DNA of 53,469 nucleotides. Origin: Chromera velia. Taxonomy: Eukaryota; Sar; Chromeraceae. Numbering within the stretch: position 1 is the stretch's first letter; each line of letters starts with the position of its first letter. The position numbers were made by a program, and so were the translations under genes. A model generated the notes under the pieces. That model was not told the origin of the DNA and ran no database searches. It saw only the letters and a program-made list of their open reading frames with translations. This document shows, in pieces, positions 22,990 through 34,610 of the stretch. The DNA lies in assembly GCA_018398765.1 (NCBI GenBank), contig JAHBMJ010000874.1, positions 39,095-92,563 on the forward strand. The letters are read 5' to 3'.

Positions 22990-24113
22990 ACCCCAGGTGA
23001 GCCCGAAAAGAATAAAGGGAAGACCCGATTCTTCATCAAAGGGGGGGGAGACAAGCGCAGGTATGATACCTATGCGGGGGTTCCCAGTCTGTATGCTATG
23101 CTCACGGCGTTTATCTAGATGTTTATCATCGGAGTAGTGATCTTCTCAGCAGATGTTGAGAAGGCCTTCCAGCAGATCGACGACATCTACAGGTATGACA
23201 AAGGAGCGCTGGGGGTCCGCACCCTAGCAGGTATGCCCGAGCTCCCCGCTACTAACCCATTTCCTAAGAAGTACACAGATGAGAGATGGTTGTGGTTGAG
23301 GAAGAGAGCAGCAGAAATGAGACCCGGCTCCATTTGAGTGCTAAACAAAGCCCACTACGGAGGGAGGAATGCCTCCAATCTCTTTGTCAACCTAGTTGTC
23401 AACCATCTGCAGACAGACCTCCAGCAGGTAAGCGACTACACACTCGTAGAAGAGGCAGTGTTGGTGCGAAGAGAAGGAGCAGGAAGAAATGGAATAAAAG
23501 AAGGGGTACCGTGTGAAAGAAGCCCAGCCACCGATGTGATTTTCTACCATGTTGACAATATTTAAGGAGCAGGAGAGCATGTCGAGTTGGATTTGGAGGA
23601 ATTAGGGAAAAAAATGAAGATTGGGAAGGTTGGGGTACTCCGGGAAGGGGGGAGCGACCGATTCACAGGCATCGACATCCAGATGGAGAGGGGGAGGCTG
23701 TACTTGTCACAAATGAAGTACCTGCAGGAGGTGGATACAGACCGTATTCTCGAGATGGCGGAGGGATCAAAAACTGTAGTCGATGAGCATGCAATGAGGG
23801 AGGTGGAGACGGAGGAGATTGATCCCTCAATCCAGGATGAGGTGGGAGCAGCGAATAGAATTCTGGGATGGGGGACAAAGCTCCTATGGAAAAACTGTGT
23901 GTTCTACCACAAGCTCCAGCGGCATATCCGAAACCCCTGTAGACGCATGCTCTGCAATGTGGGTTTGGTCCTCAAGAAAGTGAAGAAAGAGAAGCAGAGA
24001 ATCGAACTGAGGCCTCTGGGGGAAAAGGGGAAGAAAGTGCACGTGTACACAGATTGTGGGAGGAAGAAGAAAACGAAAATGGTCAGAAAAGGGGTGGTAG
24101 CGTTTTGGAGAGA
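22990..24113 (+). pseudogene. Copia reverse transcriptase (RVT_2) relic
   Basis: The frame KTRFFIKGGGDKRRYDTYAG is followed, after a TAG at about 23116, by VVIFSADVEKAFQQIDD, the first catalytic Asp motif. Then YGGRNASNLFVNLVVNHL follows. The normally YVDD catalytic box reads YHVDNI with a stop directly after it (about 23563). Downstream FTGIDIQ...LYLSQMKYLQEVD is the usual Copia RT thumb sequence. Stops at 23116, 23336 and 23563 and the altered catalytic box show it is dead. Confidence 0.8.
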
Positions 24114-24537
24114 TGAAACGTAGTCACATGAAGAAGAGAATGAGTGGAACCGAGTCTTTTACAAGACCGAGAAAGAGGTCATGCCAGGACCGTTGCCTAA
24201 GTCGGAGGAGGAGGAGAGGTTGATGGATAGTTCATATGCAGGTGAGTTGATCTCTCTGAAATTTAGGGCAAAGGAGATCTGGAGGGTCCTATATCTCATA
24301 GACGAACTGACGGAGGCATTCCCCAAGGTCATCGTCTATATTGACTCCGCTGCTCTGCATGCATGTCTAAGGTCAGGCAAAGTCACCAAGGAGCCAGAGC
24401 TGCAGCCAGAACTTGATTACATCATTCAGACATTCAGAAGGATGGGGGTGAACCCAGAGAACGGAATCGTCTGGACACCGAGAGCACTCAAGCGGGTGGA
24501 TTGGCTTACGAAGCCGATCTGGGGGAAGAAAGGGTAG
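24037..24537 (+). pseudogene. Copia RNase H relic
   Basis: The text VHVYTDCGRKK (first Asp), then GVVAFWRDET and a stop, is followed by MDSSYAGELISLKFRAKE, IVYIDSAALHACLRSGKVTK and RALKRVDWLTKPIW. This is the order of Copia RNase H, ending in the family's DWLTKP-type tail. One stop near 24121 breaks it. Confidence 0.75.
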
Positions 24538-24989
24538 GCGGGAGGAAAGTCAGACAAGGAAGAAAAGAGATGGAAGGTGCTGAAGGCGAGTGAGTCAGGT
24601 CCTGGACATGATTTTGCATACACAGAGATGAAGAGGCGTGGTCAGGGGAAAGGGGGTGAGTCCTTAGGGTGAGTCCATCAAAGGAAGAGGGGGAGGGTAT
24701 GCATGTGAGTGAGGGTGTGCGTTTACGTTGTTGTTTCGATACAGTTTTGGGGTGGGAGCAAGGCAGATCAAATCTCTCTTTCTGCAGACGTACCTACATG
24801 ATTTCAAGTGCCAACTCTTTCGCGTCTTTTTGTTTGTCCTTCTCATCCTTTCTCTCAGCCTGGAAGGATCCCTTCTTGTCCCTTTAAGGTTTCCTTATCG
24901 TCCTTATCCGGCCGGGCCCAGAGATCCATTTGGGTATCACCTTGTGGCTGCAGAGGGGCTTTAAGGGAGCATGCATCATTGATCAGCTT

Positions 24990-25203
24990 CTGGAGTTGTT
25001 TACTGTCAGGGAAAAACGAGGGCAAAGGGTGCATGTCGTGAGGGAAAGGGGCAGAGCAATGAAAAAAAAAAAATTCGAAGAGGAAAGAAAAAAAAAAAAA
25101 GAAGGAAGAAAAGAAAAAAAAAAAAGAAAGAAAAAATTGTGATAGGAAGGAAGAAGGAAAAGAGACGAAACAGTGAATAGGAAAGTAGGGAATGGAGGAG
25201 CAG

Positions 25204-25234
<31 letters not shown>

Positions 25235-25788
25235 GACGAGACGGAAAGAGAACGGAGGACAGGAGGAAAGAAGACGAAGATAGACAGGGGAAAGCAACAG
25301 GCTATTTACAGAACCAAAAGGAAAGAACAAAAGAAGAGAATGGAGTTAGAGAGCTGCAGAAAGCTACAAAGAAACAAACAGGGAAAGGGGAAAGAAGATG
25401 AAGAAAAGGCAAATGAGGCGAAAAACAGAGGGAAAGAGGAAGGGGGCAGAGAGAAAAAAAAAAATCTGAAAAGAAGAAAAGGAAAAAACAGAAAAGAAGA
25501 GAGAGGAAGAACAGAAAAGGGAAAAGGGAGGGATTAACGACCGGATCAAGGCAAGGAGGAAGCACCGACAGGTGAGGCGAGGTCCACTCAAGGTCTGAAG
25601 GGGGGCAGACTAAACATGTCACAGAGAAGACCAAGTCAAAGTCCCAACAGCTTGGAGGAAGCAGAGTCCATTGCAATGAAAAAGAAGTGACCGACCGCAG
25701 TCTCCAAGACGAAAAAAGAAAAAAAAAAAAGAAAGAAAGAAAGAAGGAAAGAAGAAAAAAAAAAAGAAAGAAAGAAACAAAGGAAGAG

Positions 25789-25827
<39 letters not shown>

Positions 25828-26320
25828 AAAGAAGAAAGAAAGAAGCAAGAAGAACGAGAAGCAGAGAAACAGAGAAAGAGCGATCTTGATGCATGTACAT
25901 GGATGTGAAGTGGTACTTAGAATGCAAGACAAAAAAAAAGAACAGTGACTGCAACACTCGTTCCATCGATCGAAAGGGGAGGGGTAGGGAGAAAGCAAGC
26001 AAGGAGAAGGAGTGAAAAATCGATCGATCAAATAAAAAAAAAAACAAAGAAACAACCTGACTGTCTGAACTCTCGTGAAACAAGGGTTTGGCCAACCTGA
26101 GGAAGAAGGAGAGAGAAGACAGGAAGGAACACAGAAAAAGAGACCTGAGACAGAGAAAAAGAAAAAAAAAAAAAAAAGAAGGAAAGAGAGTTGGAGGGGA
26201 AGGAGTCCAAGCGGTGCGCAATGCTGGGACAGACAGAACCTCCAAGAAGAAAGTTATCGAAGTGGGTATTTGACTCAGAAAGAAAAAGACAAACAAACTA
26301 TCGAGTCCAAGGATGAGGGG
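24990..26320. repeat. Purine-rich low-complexity tract inside the retroelement
   Basis: Long runs of A, GAAA and GGAA repeats (notably 25060-25140 and 25710-25850) lie between the RNase H end and the right LTR. No coding signal. It may be slipped sequence that grew from the polypurine tract region. Confidence 0.7.
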
Positions 26321-26325
26321 GTGTG

Positions 26326-26751
26326 TACGAAGTTAGCGTCATCGCCTGGCGTCGCCACAGAGCTTTTGATCCATCCTTGTCCTTGAATGCAGTCGCGCCG
26401 CCATCGGAATCAGAAATTGTATGCATATGGAATTATTGATGCATGCAGAAAAAATAAAATTCAATCGAGACTGCAAAATACAATACAAACAAAGACTGCA
26501 TGCTTTCCAGACAAACGGATCAAACACTAAAGAGAGGAGAAGGACAGACTGCCGAGAGTGATAGTGTATCCATGTATGATGTACCGAGTGAACCTGATGG
26601 ATCAAATGAACTACATAGATAGTATAGGTGTCCTGTTTCGTATTCAGTGATTGTAGGCATGTTTAAGGGCGGATCTATCGCTAAGTAGAAGTCTGTATGT
26701 CCATCCATCTTTCCATCCTTCCAGTAGGCAGATTTTCCTAGGACTTTTTAG
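26326..26751 (+). repeat. Right LTR
   Basis: This is the second copy of 21355-21786, from tacgaagttagc to gactttttag. It is followed at once by host-like intron sequence (tgtttcacttg). Confidence 0.75.
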
Positions 26752-28371
26752 TGTTTCACTTGACAAAATGGGTGTAAGAGTGTAAGGAAAAACAGTGTGG
26801 CAGGCAGAATTGGGGAAGCAAAGAACTAAAAAACAAAATAAGAAGCAGAGGAAGAAAGAACAAAAAGAAAAGGCTGGACATGGCAAAGAAATTAACGTTC
26901 AAAAACCCTTGAAGAGACCAAAAGACACAAGAGAAGAATGGAAGAAACTTATGGAAGTCGGATGTATAGAAGGGATGTAGAAAGGGGGGAAAGGGGTCCT
27001 GCTTCTACATTTCTCAGTTGAAGTAGCGCGGCAAGTTTGCATCTTTGGAGGTTGCCGCTTTTCAGCATCTCTCTTGTCATATCCTGCTCCCTTCCTTCCT
27101 GTAGTGTTAATTCTCTCGTTGTTCTGTTTGCAGACAATGGCCCCTAAGGTCTGGTGGGGGGGCGTTTCTCATACAGACTACACGGAGGCGGCAGATATGT
27201 GATCTTTAGGATGTGTACTGTACGAGCTCGTGTGTGGTGAGGTGCTTTTCGACGTGACACCAACCTCGCAAGAGCTCCGGAACAGGGACTAGAACTTGAA
27301 CGTCCTCAACGTCATTGGAGGAGGTGAGTCAGACTGGAACCAGATTGAGGCAGGCGTGAACGTTGCTCTAGGAAATCTTCTGAAGGTCTGTGAAATTGAT
27401 CAAATTAACGTACGTGTCTCTTCTAGTATCTCTTTCATAATCTTGTGATGATCACGACCCAGTCAGACTGAAAATATGAATCTGAATCATTTTGTTAGTC
27501 TCTTTTTGAACTCATTTTGGAAGTTTGCCCTAGTTTGCCCATGGACAGAGCCAGACAGACAGACGCGCGTGCTTACCGGTGCTTATGGTCACTTCACACA
27601 GTGAGACAGGTGTGAAAATTCGACAACAATACGGATATGCTCACATATGCATAGGTGCAGACATGCGTATGTATATCAACATACACACTCGCACATTTAT
27701 ACACCGATTTACACTACCCATCGCTGTTCAAGTGTACATGAAGGTTAAATTTTTATGTGTATTGTGAGGCATACAGGTCAATCCAGAAGAAAGACGGACG
27801 GCAGCGAGGGTTCTCCAGGAGCCCTTCCTTGGCGACTTGCAGCCCACCCAGCACCCATACGAACAGCCACAACAGCAACCGCAGCATGATGGCATTTTTC
27901 CTCCCCCTCTCTTACATAACCAGCAAGACCCCCCCCCTAGCTTTATGGCAGCAGCACCCATCGTAACAGGAGCAGGTGCCGTGCCCTTACCAAATCCGGC
28001 CGGCGCTCCCATTTGTACTTAGCTCGAGTGTGGGGTCCCTGAATGATCCCAGCGTATCCCATACAGCAATGACCGATACAATTAATCCCTTCATCCCCCT
28101 TGCAATCTCCTTATCCGGTCTTCAACCATGCAGCCTGAAATCAACCTTGACGTGCTGCCGGCCACACATCATCAAGCAAGAAAACCTTAAGCAGGAGGAA
28201 GTGGCAGCCCACAAAAAAGCAAGAGAGTAGTCAAGAGAAGAGAAAGACTCGGGGAATCTATCGAAGGCAGGGTTCAAAGGAGGCAAAACCCCGCTTACAG
28301 ATGCATCAGGTACCCCGTGGACTCTCGAACCTGGGCGGTGACCAAGGTGAAGGTCACAATGAAGAGAATCG

Positions 28372-28392
28372 GGCGCGCCCTAGGGGCGCGCC
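28372..28392. repeat. GC-rich near-perfect palindrome
   Basis: The text ggcgcgccctaggggcgcgcc has 9-bp arms around a short centre and contains two GGCGCGCC octamers. A T-run (aattttttttttc) follows about 15 bp later. It could form a hairpin; no role can be assigned. Confidence 0.6.
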
Positions 28393-29090
28393 GGGCAGTG
28401 AATTTTTTTTTTCATTTCCTCGATCTCAAGTATCTTGAGGACCCCGCCCGCCACCCCCGGGCTGCGCGCGGTGATGAGATATTATGATGATGCATGCGTT
28501 GCGATGATGTGCTGCGATGCTCTTGCGGTGCGTGGATTACGGATTGGATTTAAGTTGTGACTTTTCTTATTATTTGATTCAATCGGTCTGTTCAATGAGT
28601 CTGTGAGGTCCCGGATTACATGTCAGTGCGTGAATTGTATATGGTGCATACATGCGTATGACAAATGTGCGAGAGTGTCTATGAGTACGTGACACTGTTA
28701 TTATGTGCATGCAACCATGAAAAAAAAAAGTGATGATCACAAGAACACATAGTTATACACTATCGGAAACAGTCCTTGAAGTATAAAAAAAAAAAACAGC
28801 GCCTTAAAAATCAATGAAGCATCAAGATTCTTAACTGAATTAATTTTTTTTTGTCTTTTAGCGGCCGTACTGAACTCTACATAATATTACCTAGAAAGGA
28901 GCGAATGCTATGAGATTATATCATACATGAATCAAGCATGGAATGTCAATCTTGGAAAGGGGCAAATACTATGCACTACTGAAACATGACTAGAAAGAAA
29001 ATGAAAACTAGAAAGAAAATCAGAATTAAATAAATTGACTTAATTTAAAATAGTGTCAAGTGAAAGAAAATTGTATGTGTTGCTTGCTTT

Positions 29091-29215
29091 CATGACCTAG
29101 TGGTTAGAATGCAGCGCTGGGAAGCAAAAAGGTTGCAAAAGGTCAGAGGATTGATCCTCGCTACCTCTCTTTTAAGCATTAAAGAATTAAAGAAGACGCA
29201 GGATACTGATATCCT
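29091..29215 (+). repeat. tRNA-derived SINE
   Basis: The text cctagtggttagaatgc is a good pol III A box. The text agaggattgatcctcg, about 50 bp on, is a B box with the GGATTGATCC core. The head does not fold as a full tRNA. It is followed by an A/T-rich tail with short repeats (aagaattaaagaa). The layout is that of a SINE. Confidence 0.55.
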
Positions 29216-29254
29216 GTATCATACATAATTATACATATATTAGCATGTCGCAAT

Positions 29255-29639
29255 CTAAGCGTGGTCTTTAGTTAGTTAGTTAGTTCAGTTTATGACCCCA
29301 TGAAGAACTAACTAACTGAGTAACTAAACTAACTAAATAGATTTGCTAGCAGATTTGACTTACTTTCACCCCCCTCCCCCCCCCCCCCCCCNCCCCCCCC
29401 CCCTCCCCAGAGTCAGACTAAGTCAAACTCAAAGTAACTCACACAATGAGCTAGATAATGGGTAATGTCACCGTAATGAAACCTTTTACAATTTAACACA
29501 CCCAACTAAACTAACTAAACTAAAGACCACGTACCTAGCCATGTGTAACTAGTTTAGTTCATAACTTAGTTAGTTAGTTTAGTTTTACAGGAAAATGTGA
29601 GCTAACTAAAGAACTAAACTAACTAAAGACCACGTCTAG
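29255..29639. mobile_element. MITE, 385 bp, with terminal inverted repeats and 8-bp duplications
   Basis: The left end reads cta(a)gcgtggtctttagttagt. The right end, reverse-complemented, reads cta(g)acgtggtctttagttagt. Both ends are flanked by the direct repeat gtcgcaat (29247-29254 and 29640-29647), an 8-bp target-site duplication. The interior is TAACTAAC-rich and holds a C-run with one unresolved base at 29392. A second internal copy of the terminal motif (ctaaagaccacgtac, about 29521) suggests nesting or a composite. It has no coding capacity. An 8-bp duplication is typical of hAT-type elements, though the termini are not the usual hAT CAGGG. Confidence 0.75.
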
Positions 29640-30929
29640 GTCGCAATTCGATTAAAATTAAGTGAAACACTTCCAAAAGACTTTTTGAAAGACTACAGTA
29701 AAATCTGAATGATCATCGAATCGGAAGAAATCTCCATGCTCCTGACATCAACCAAATCTGTTACTAGGGATCGACTTGAACTTCCTGAGCGCCATCAACC
29801 CCTGCATGAAGAGCCGTGAACCTCTGCAAGCACTCATCAGCGCCTACCCTACCAAGTAGACCTTAACAACTTTTGAATTGACATGGATTGACAAAAAAAA
29901 ATAATAAAGGGTTTTTGGAGATTTTTTTTTTTTTTAGCCAACGCTTAGTTAAAGCCGGTGAACACGCCACTTAGGCTCTGACCAACTGTGAAACTAGCTG
30001 CAAAATTTATAATTTTTGAAAAAACAAAATCAAAGAGATAAATAAAAGTATACCTGGCATGGACTTGCACTAAAAGTTGAAAAGAAATGTCAATATTTAC
30101 TTTTTATTTTGTGTAGTTTCATGCATGCGTGTTCGGTCTGACGCAGTCTGATCTGTAACTGTCTGTCACAGCAGACATGATCCTGAATTTTCCCGGGCAA
30201 AAGATAAAAGGTGTTTTGTTGGGGTCCAAATGAGAAGAAATCCGTATCGGACTTCCTCCTTGCTACACAAGCTATTTTGATTCATTGATATTGATAACTT
30301 GAAAAACCGGGTGCAAGCAACTCAACGATTTTCCCTCCATTGATGTCGCTGAGTGGATCCGTTCCTTTCTTGTTGTTCTTTTTGTCGTTGTTTTCAGTTT
30401 TTTTTTTTTTGAGAGACTGGACGTCCGACAGTTTGCTCGTGTGAAGGCTGACAGGAGCTCCACGAAGATGCCAACAGAATCTGATCCTTTGAAAGGAGTT
30501 GGAAGGAGCGAGTGCATGTATATTGAAGATCGAGTTTGTATGCTGCCCTCTCCATTGGTGACTTGTTATCGCCCGTTATTTGTTCCTTTTGTCCCTTTCT
30601 GGGCGTGTGTGTCAGAGAATACATCGAGGTCTTCTTTCCATCAATTTGGGATCGATCACTTTGTTGGGTCCTTTCTTGTCTGTTGATGAACGTTCTATTT
30701 GATCCCCTGTCGACCTTGACTAACTGATTGACTGACACCGTCTTCTCCTCTCACCTGCACGTGCCTCTCTTCCTTCATTGTTTTTGGATCTCTTCTTTCA
30801 TGGTGAGTCAGACAGTTGATCGATGTTGTTTCTCTTCTCTCCTTACGTACGGACATGATTTTGAATTGATCAATCAATCAACCAGTCAATCAACTAACCA
30901 ATCCACCTAGCTGTCAAATGAGCGACGAA

Positions 30930-33900
30930 TCAAACGCTCAAGGTACCTCCCGACTGTCCTTCCATGTCCTCTTCATACTCGACCTCCACCTCTATCGTGG
31001 GATCGGAAAGGGGAAGGTCATCGCCTTCAGAGTACCCGCTCTCGTCCTCCGACGTCAACCACCTCACCCTGCGTCCCCCTCCACCCCCCCTCTCCCCGCT
31101 CTCGGGGTCTGGCTCCGAGTCCAGGAGAGGCTGTCTGGCTGCAGTGTCATGAGAACTGGGGGCCCCGGCCCGCGTGGAGGAGACGGAGGAGACGCCCAAG
31201 AGACGCCGGGTCCCCTCGGACCCCTCCGCCCCCCCTTGACCTTTCCTGCTGGATGTCTGCCCTCTTTCCCTCTTCTGCTGCCTCGCATGGAGACGCTCCT
31301 GGATTCTCTGCAGGGATGCATAAGTGGCACCAAGAAAGAAGAGTTCTTTCAAAGAAGGCGCATCGAGGGCCTTCAGTTTGAGCAGATCTTGCTGGGTGGA
31401 GAGATCCACGGAGTGAAGGAAGGACGGAAGAAGTGATTTGCAAATCGAGTGATTGGCGGTTTTCACACATTTCAGTGGATTTCTTCGTTTGGGCCGAACC
31501 TTGCAACGAAAAGAAGGAATCACGTTTGCGAGTGCAGACATTCCATTGTTCTGATCCTGCATGTGTCTGAATTTCGTCTCTCTCTCTCACTCTCACTCTC
31601 CCTCTCTCTCAGAGTGAGTGATAAAGGGGACCTCCTCTTTCTGAGCTCTCTACTTGACGGCAGACGAAAAAGCCGAGCCTCATGAGCGTAACAACCAACC
31701 ACGCTCACTCAGTCAAGCGATCCTTTGAAAGGTCACCTGTGTAGAAGCAAAGAATCCACGCGATGTGTGTTGTCTCTATCTATATGCATGTGTCTCTCTA
31801 TCTCTATTCACGTATCATGCACTGTATCTTTATGTATGTCTCTCTCTCTGTCCGTCCGTCGAAATGATCGTCCTTCTTTTCGTTCGCCGTGTTTCATTTC
31901 CTCCTACCTTGCGCGCATTAGAGGAGACTTCGATCTCCTTTCGACGGTGGAGTGCAGCACTGTACTGATCGACCTGCGGTGGGAAGTGAGGAGAACACAG
32001 CCGTCGAGTGAGTGAGTGAGTGAGTGAGTGAGTGAGTGAGTGAGTGGGTGGGTGGGTGAGTGAGTGAGAGAAACACAATCCCATCATCTGATTGAGTCAC
32101 ATCATCAAACTGAAACAGACAACTCATCCCCTCATCATATACGCATTCCGTCAGCCTCGTTCCGTTCCCCTCCATACCGATGCGTGCAGCCACTTCTCAA
32201 GAAACACCTCCTCTCTCGCATAGAGAATCCACTTGATGGATGGCCTGTGTGACTTAATGCCTGCTTGACTGAAGCCAGACACTCACAGAGACACTCACAC
32301 AGACACTGACACAGACACTCACACAGACACTCACTCACACAGACAGACAGACAGACACAGACAGACAGACACAGACAGACACACACAGACACAGACAGAC
32401 GCAGACAGACGCAGACAGACACAGACAGACGCACACAGACACAGACAGACACAGACAGACACAGACAGACACAGACACAGACACAGACACAGACACAGAC
32501 ACAGACAGACACAGACACAGACACAGACACAGACAGACACAGACACAGACACAGACACAGACACAGACACAGACACAGACAGACACAGACAGACACAGAC
32601 AGACACAGACAGACACAGACAGACACAGACAGACAGAGACAGACAGAGACAGACACAGACATAGGCACAGACACAGACAGACACAGAGGGACGCAGACAG
32701 ACGCAGACAGACGCAGACAGACACAGACAGACACACACAGACACAGACAGACACAGACAGACGCAGACAGACACAGACAGACACAGACAGACACAGACAG
32801 ACACAGACAGACACAGACAGACACAGACAGACACAGACAGACACAGACAGACGCACACAGACACAGACAGACACAGGCACAGACAGAGACACAGACACAG
32901 ACACAGACAGACACAGACAGACACAGACACAGACAGACACAGACAGACACAGAGAGACACAGACACAGACAGAGACACAGACAGAGACACAGACAGAGAC
33001 ACAGACAGAGACACAGACAGAGACACAGACAGACACAGACAGACACACACAGACACACACAGACACACACAGATACAGACAGACACAGACAGACATAGAC
33101 AGACGGACACGGACCCGGACACAGACACGCAAACAAATACACACAGACTGACCTCTAGTTGAAGGCAGTACTCGGAGACCACACTCAGGCCAACGCTACT
33201 GCACACTCTCATGGAGTTGTGCATCCAAGCAGGAGGGTTTCTATGTGTGAGAGAAAAATTGAAATACTCGCAGACATAGAGACTGACACAAGCGTATACA
33301 AACAACTACACACACGCAGATGCATACACACGCACACACACGCGTGCCCTCATGATCACAAACCCGCAAGCATGTACATGCGTGCACGTACTCACAGAGA
33401 AAGGATCCCTTGGAGAGAGAGCAGGCCGAATGAGAGTCAGTCAGAAGAAATTGAAGCGGCCGCTACTTCCCATTCTTGTTCAAATCGTTCCCTTAGCCCC
33501 ATCCAAAAAAGCCGATCGGCAGACAAAGCTTCGGACTTGCCACACGGAAGGCGCAGGCAGGCCGCCGTTCACACAAACAGTTTCACCCTCCCCTTGATGT
33601 ATGGGGGGAACAATAGTCGAGTCTTGTTGTGCCATGATGCCTAGTTGTTTGCTATTCGCAACTGCCCATTGACAGAGAATCGTTTGAATACATAAACAGA
33701 AAAAAAAAGCTGTCAGATCCTCTTATCGGATTCTGACGACCTTTTCAGTGGACTCACTCACCTGACAATTGCCAACAGCAGAACGCTCAAGCAGACCGTC
33801 AGGCCAACCACAGGATGATCTCGCAGCCACTGATAAGAGAACCCCTGGGGCCTCTTCATTTGCCCCGTTACAACAGACAGACCGTCCGCTGCCATCACGA

Positions 33901-34508
33901 ACTCGTCGATGTCCTCAGGCCGTACTCGTGCCTTCGCGTGGGAGTGAGAAAGAAGGTCGCAGAGGACCATCAACACGACCACGAAAGTCATCACATTCTC
34001 AACCCACTGGAGAATGTACGCGACCTGGAGCGCCTGCACAAAGGAGAAGGTGCAACCGCGGCACGCAACAAGTGTTTTGTGCATGTGCCAAACAAACACT
34101 AGACTTACTTTCTCATTTACCCACTCTCGGAAGTACACACACCCGCACGCACACCTCTTGCCTGCCCCTTTTCCCCAGTCTGGAGCTCTTTTCCTGCGTC
34201 GCTCACCGTAATTTGTCCATTGTGCACTCCATAGACGCCGACAACCGCCGTGAGGACGTTGAAGAAGCCCCAGAGGAGGCAGATCGCCACGTAGAGGTCT
34301 GTCTCGAGATCGAACAGCGTTGCGGCGATCAAGCCTAGTCCGTAGAGGCACGGAATTGCACAAACGAGAAGAGCTGCGTTCTGTAGAGTAAAGGGATTCT
34401 TTAGCCGCCGCCCCTCCTCTGCCTCTTCTTCCAACGCATCGAGGTGATTTCGGCGGACCATCTGGAACTCCTGCACACTCACTCACACACACACACACAC
34501 ACACACAT

Positions 34509-34544
<36 letters not shown>

Positions 34545-34576
34545 GGAGAGAGAGAAAGAGAGAGTCACACACAGTG

Positions 34577-34610
<34 letters not shown>

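Larger units (their letters stand above)
21355..26751 (+). mobile_element. Copia-type LTR retrotransposon, degenerate, about 5.4 kb
   Basis: Two direct repeats of about 430 bp (21355-21786 and 26326-26751) differ at roughly one base in fifteen and act as LTRs. Immediately after the left copy, tgggctcccaggcgcggg (21787-21804) has the TGG start and position of a tRNA primer-binding site. A purine-rich tract ending gatgaggggg precedes the right copy. Between them lie a Gag-like region, a reverse transcriptase and an RNase H, all in the plus direction. The integrase core that normally lies between Gag and RT is not seen. Pol has several stops. No clear target-site duplication was found. The element sits in a kinase intron, same orientation as the gene. 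Confidence 0.8.
19429..28022 (+). pseudogene. Ser/Thr protein kinase gene, inactivated, split by a retrotransposon
   Basis: Segments in order: 19429-19674 ends with the Gly-rich loop IGKGASGSVHK. 19714-20040 has VLAVEKIEV (catalytic Lys), the helix-C Glu region EVELIETLW, HPHLLHAV, LFIVMPLIAGGAL and FHRDF (the HRD loop). 21003-21125 has ANILLDRDGSVKLLDMGLAQ (DMG for DFG) and the activation segment. 27134-27385 has an APE-type motif as MAPKVW, then SLGCVLYELVCGEVLF. 27776-28022 has VNPEERRTAARVLQEPFLGD, then a Gln/Pro-rich tail ending in TAG. Defects: TAG at 19711-19713 where Gln would keep the frame; a one-base frame change near 19818; a damaged donor after HRD; TGA at 27198-27200 in place of the conserved Trp of DMWSLG; and TAG near 27292. 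The domain is almost complete, so decay is recent. The retroelement sits in the intron 21126-27133. Confidence 0.8.
28023..30929. other. Convergent intergenic region with SINE, MITE and palindrome
   Basis: It separates the 3' ends of the kinase pseudogene and the four-TM gene. A GC palindrome lies at 28372-28392, AT-rich sequence runs 28700-29080 and 29880-30120, and the SINE and MITE are listed separately. Short frames at 30272-30880 are not supported as genes. Confidence 0.55.

Noticed and set aside
25619-26296. 225-codon minus-strand frame rich in Phe, Leu and Ser
   Set aside because: It is the complement of the A/GA-rich tract inside the retroelement.
27134-27385. Reassigned stop codons (TGA as Trp) explaining the kinase stops
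   Set aside because: Other genes in the window end at TGA or TAG at sensible places, and the kinase also has a frameshift and a lost donor. UGA=Trp is known for a chromerid plastid, but this is not plastid sequence.
32280-33115. Regular array resembling a CRISPR locus
   Set aside because: The unit is 4-6 nt with no unique spacers; it is a microsatellite in a eukaryotic intron.
32135-33305. Three overlapping minus-strand frames of 269-335 codons rich in Val, Cys and Ser
   Set aside because: All three phases are open because the array has a 6- or 4-nt unit without stops. The flanking exons splice across it in phase.
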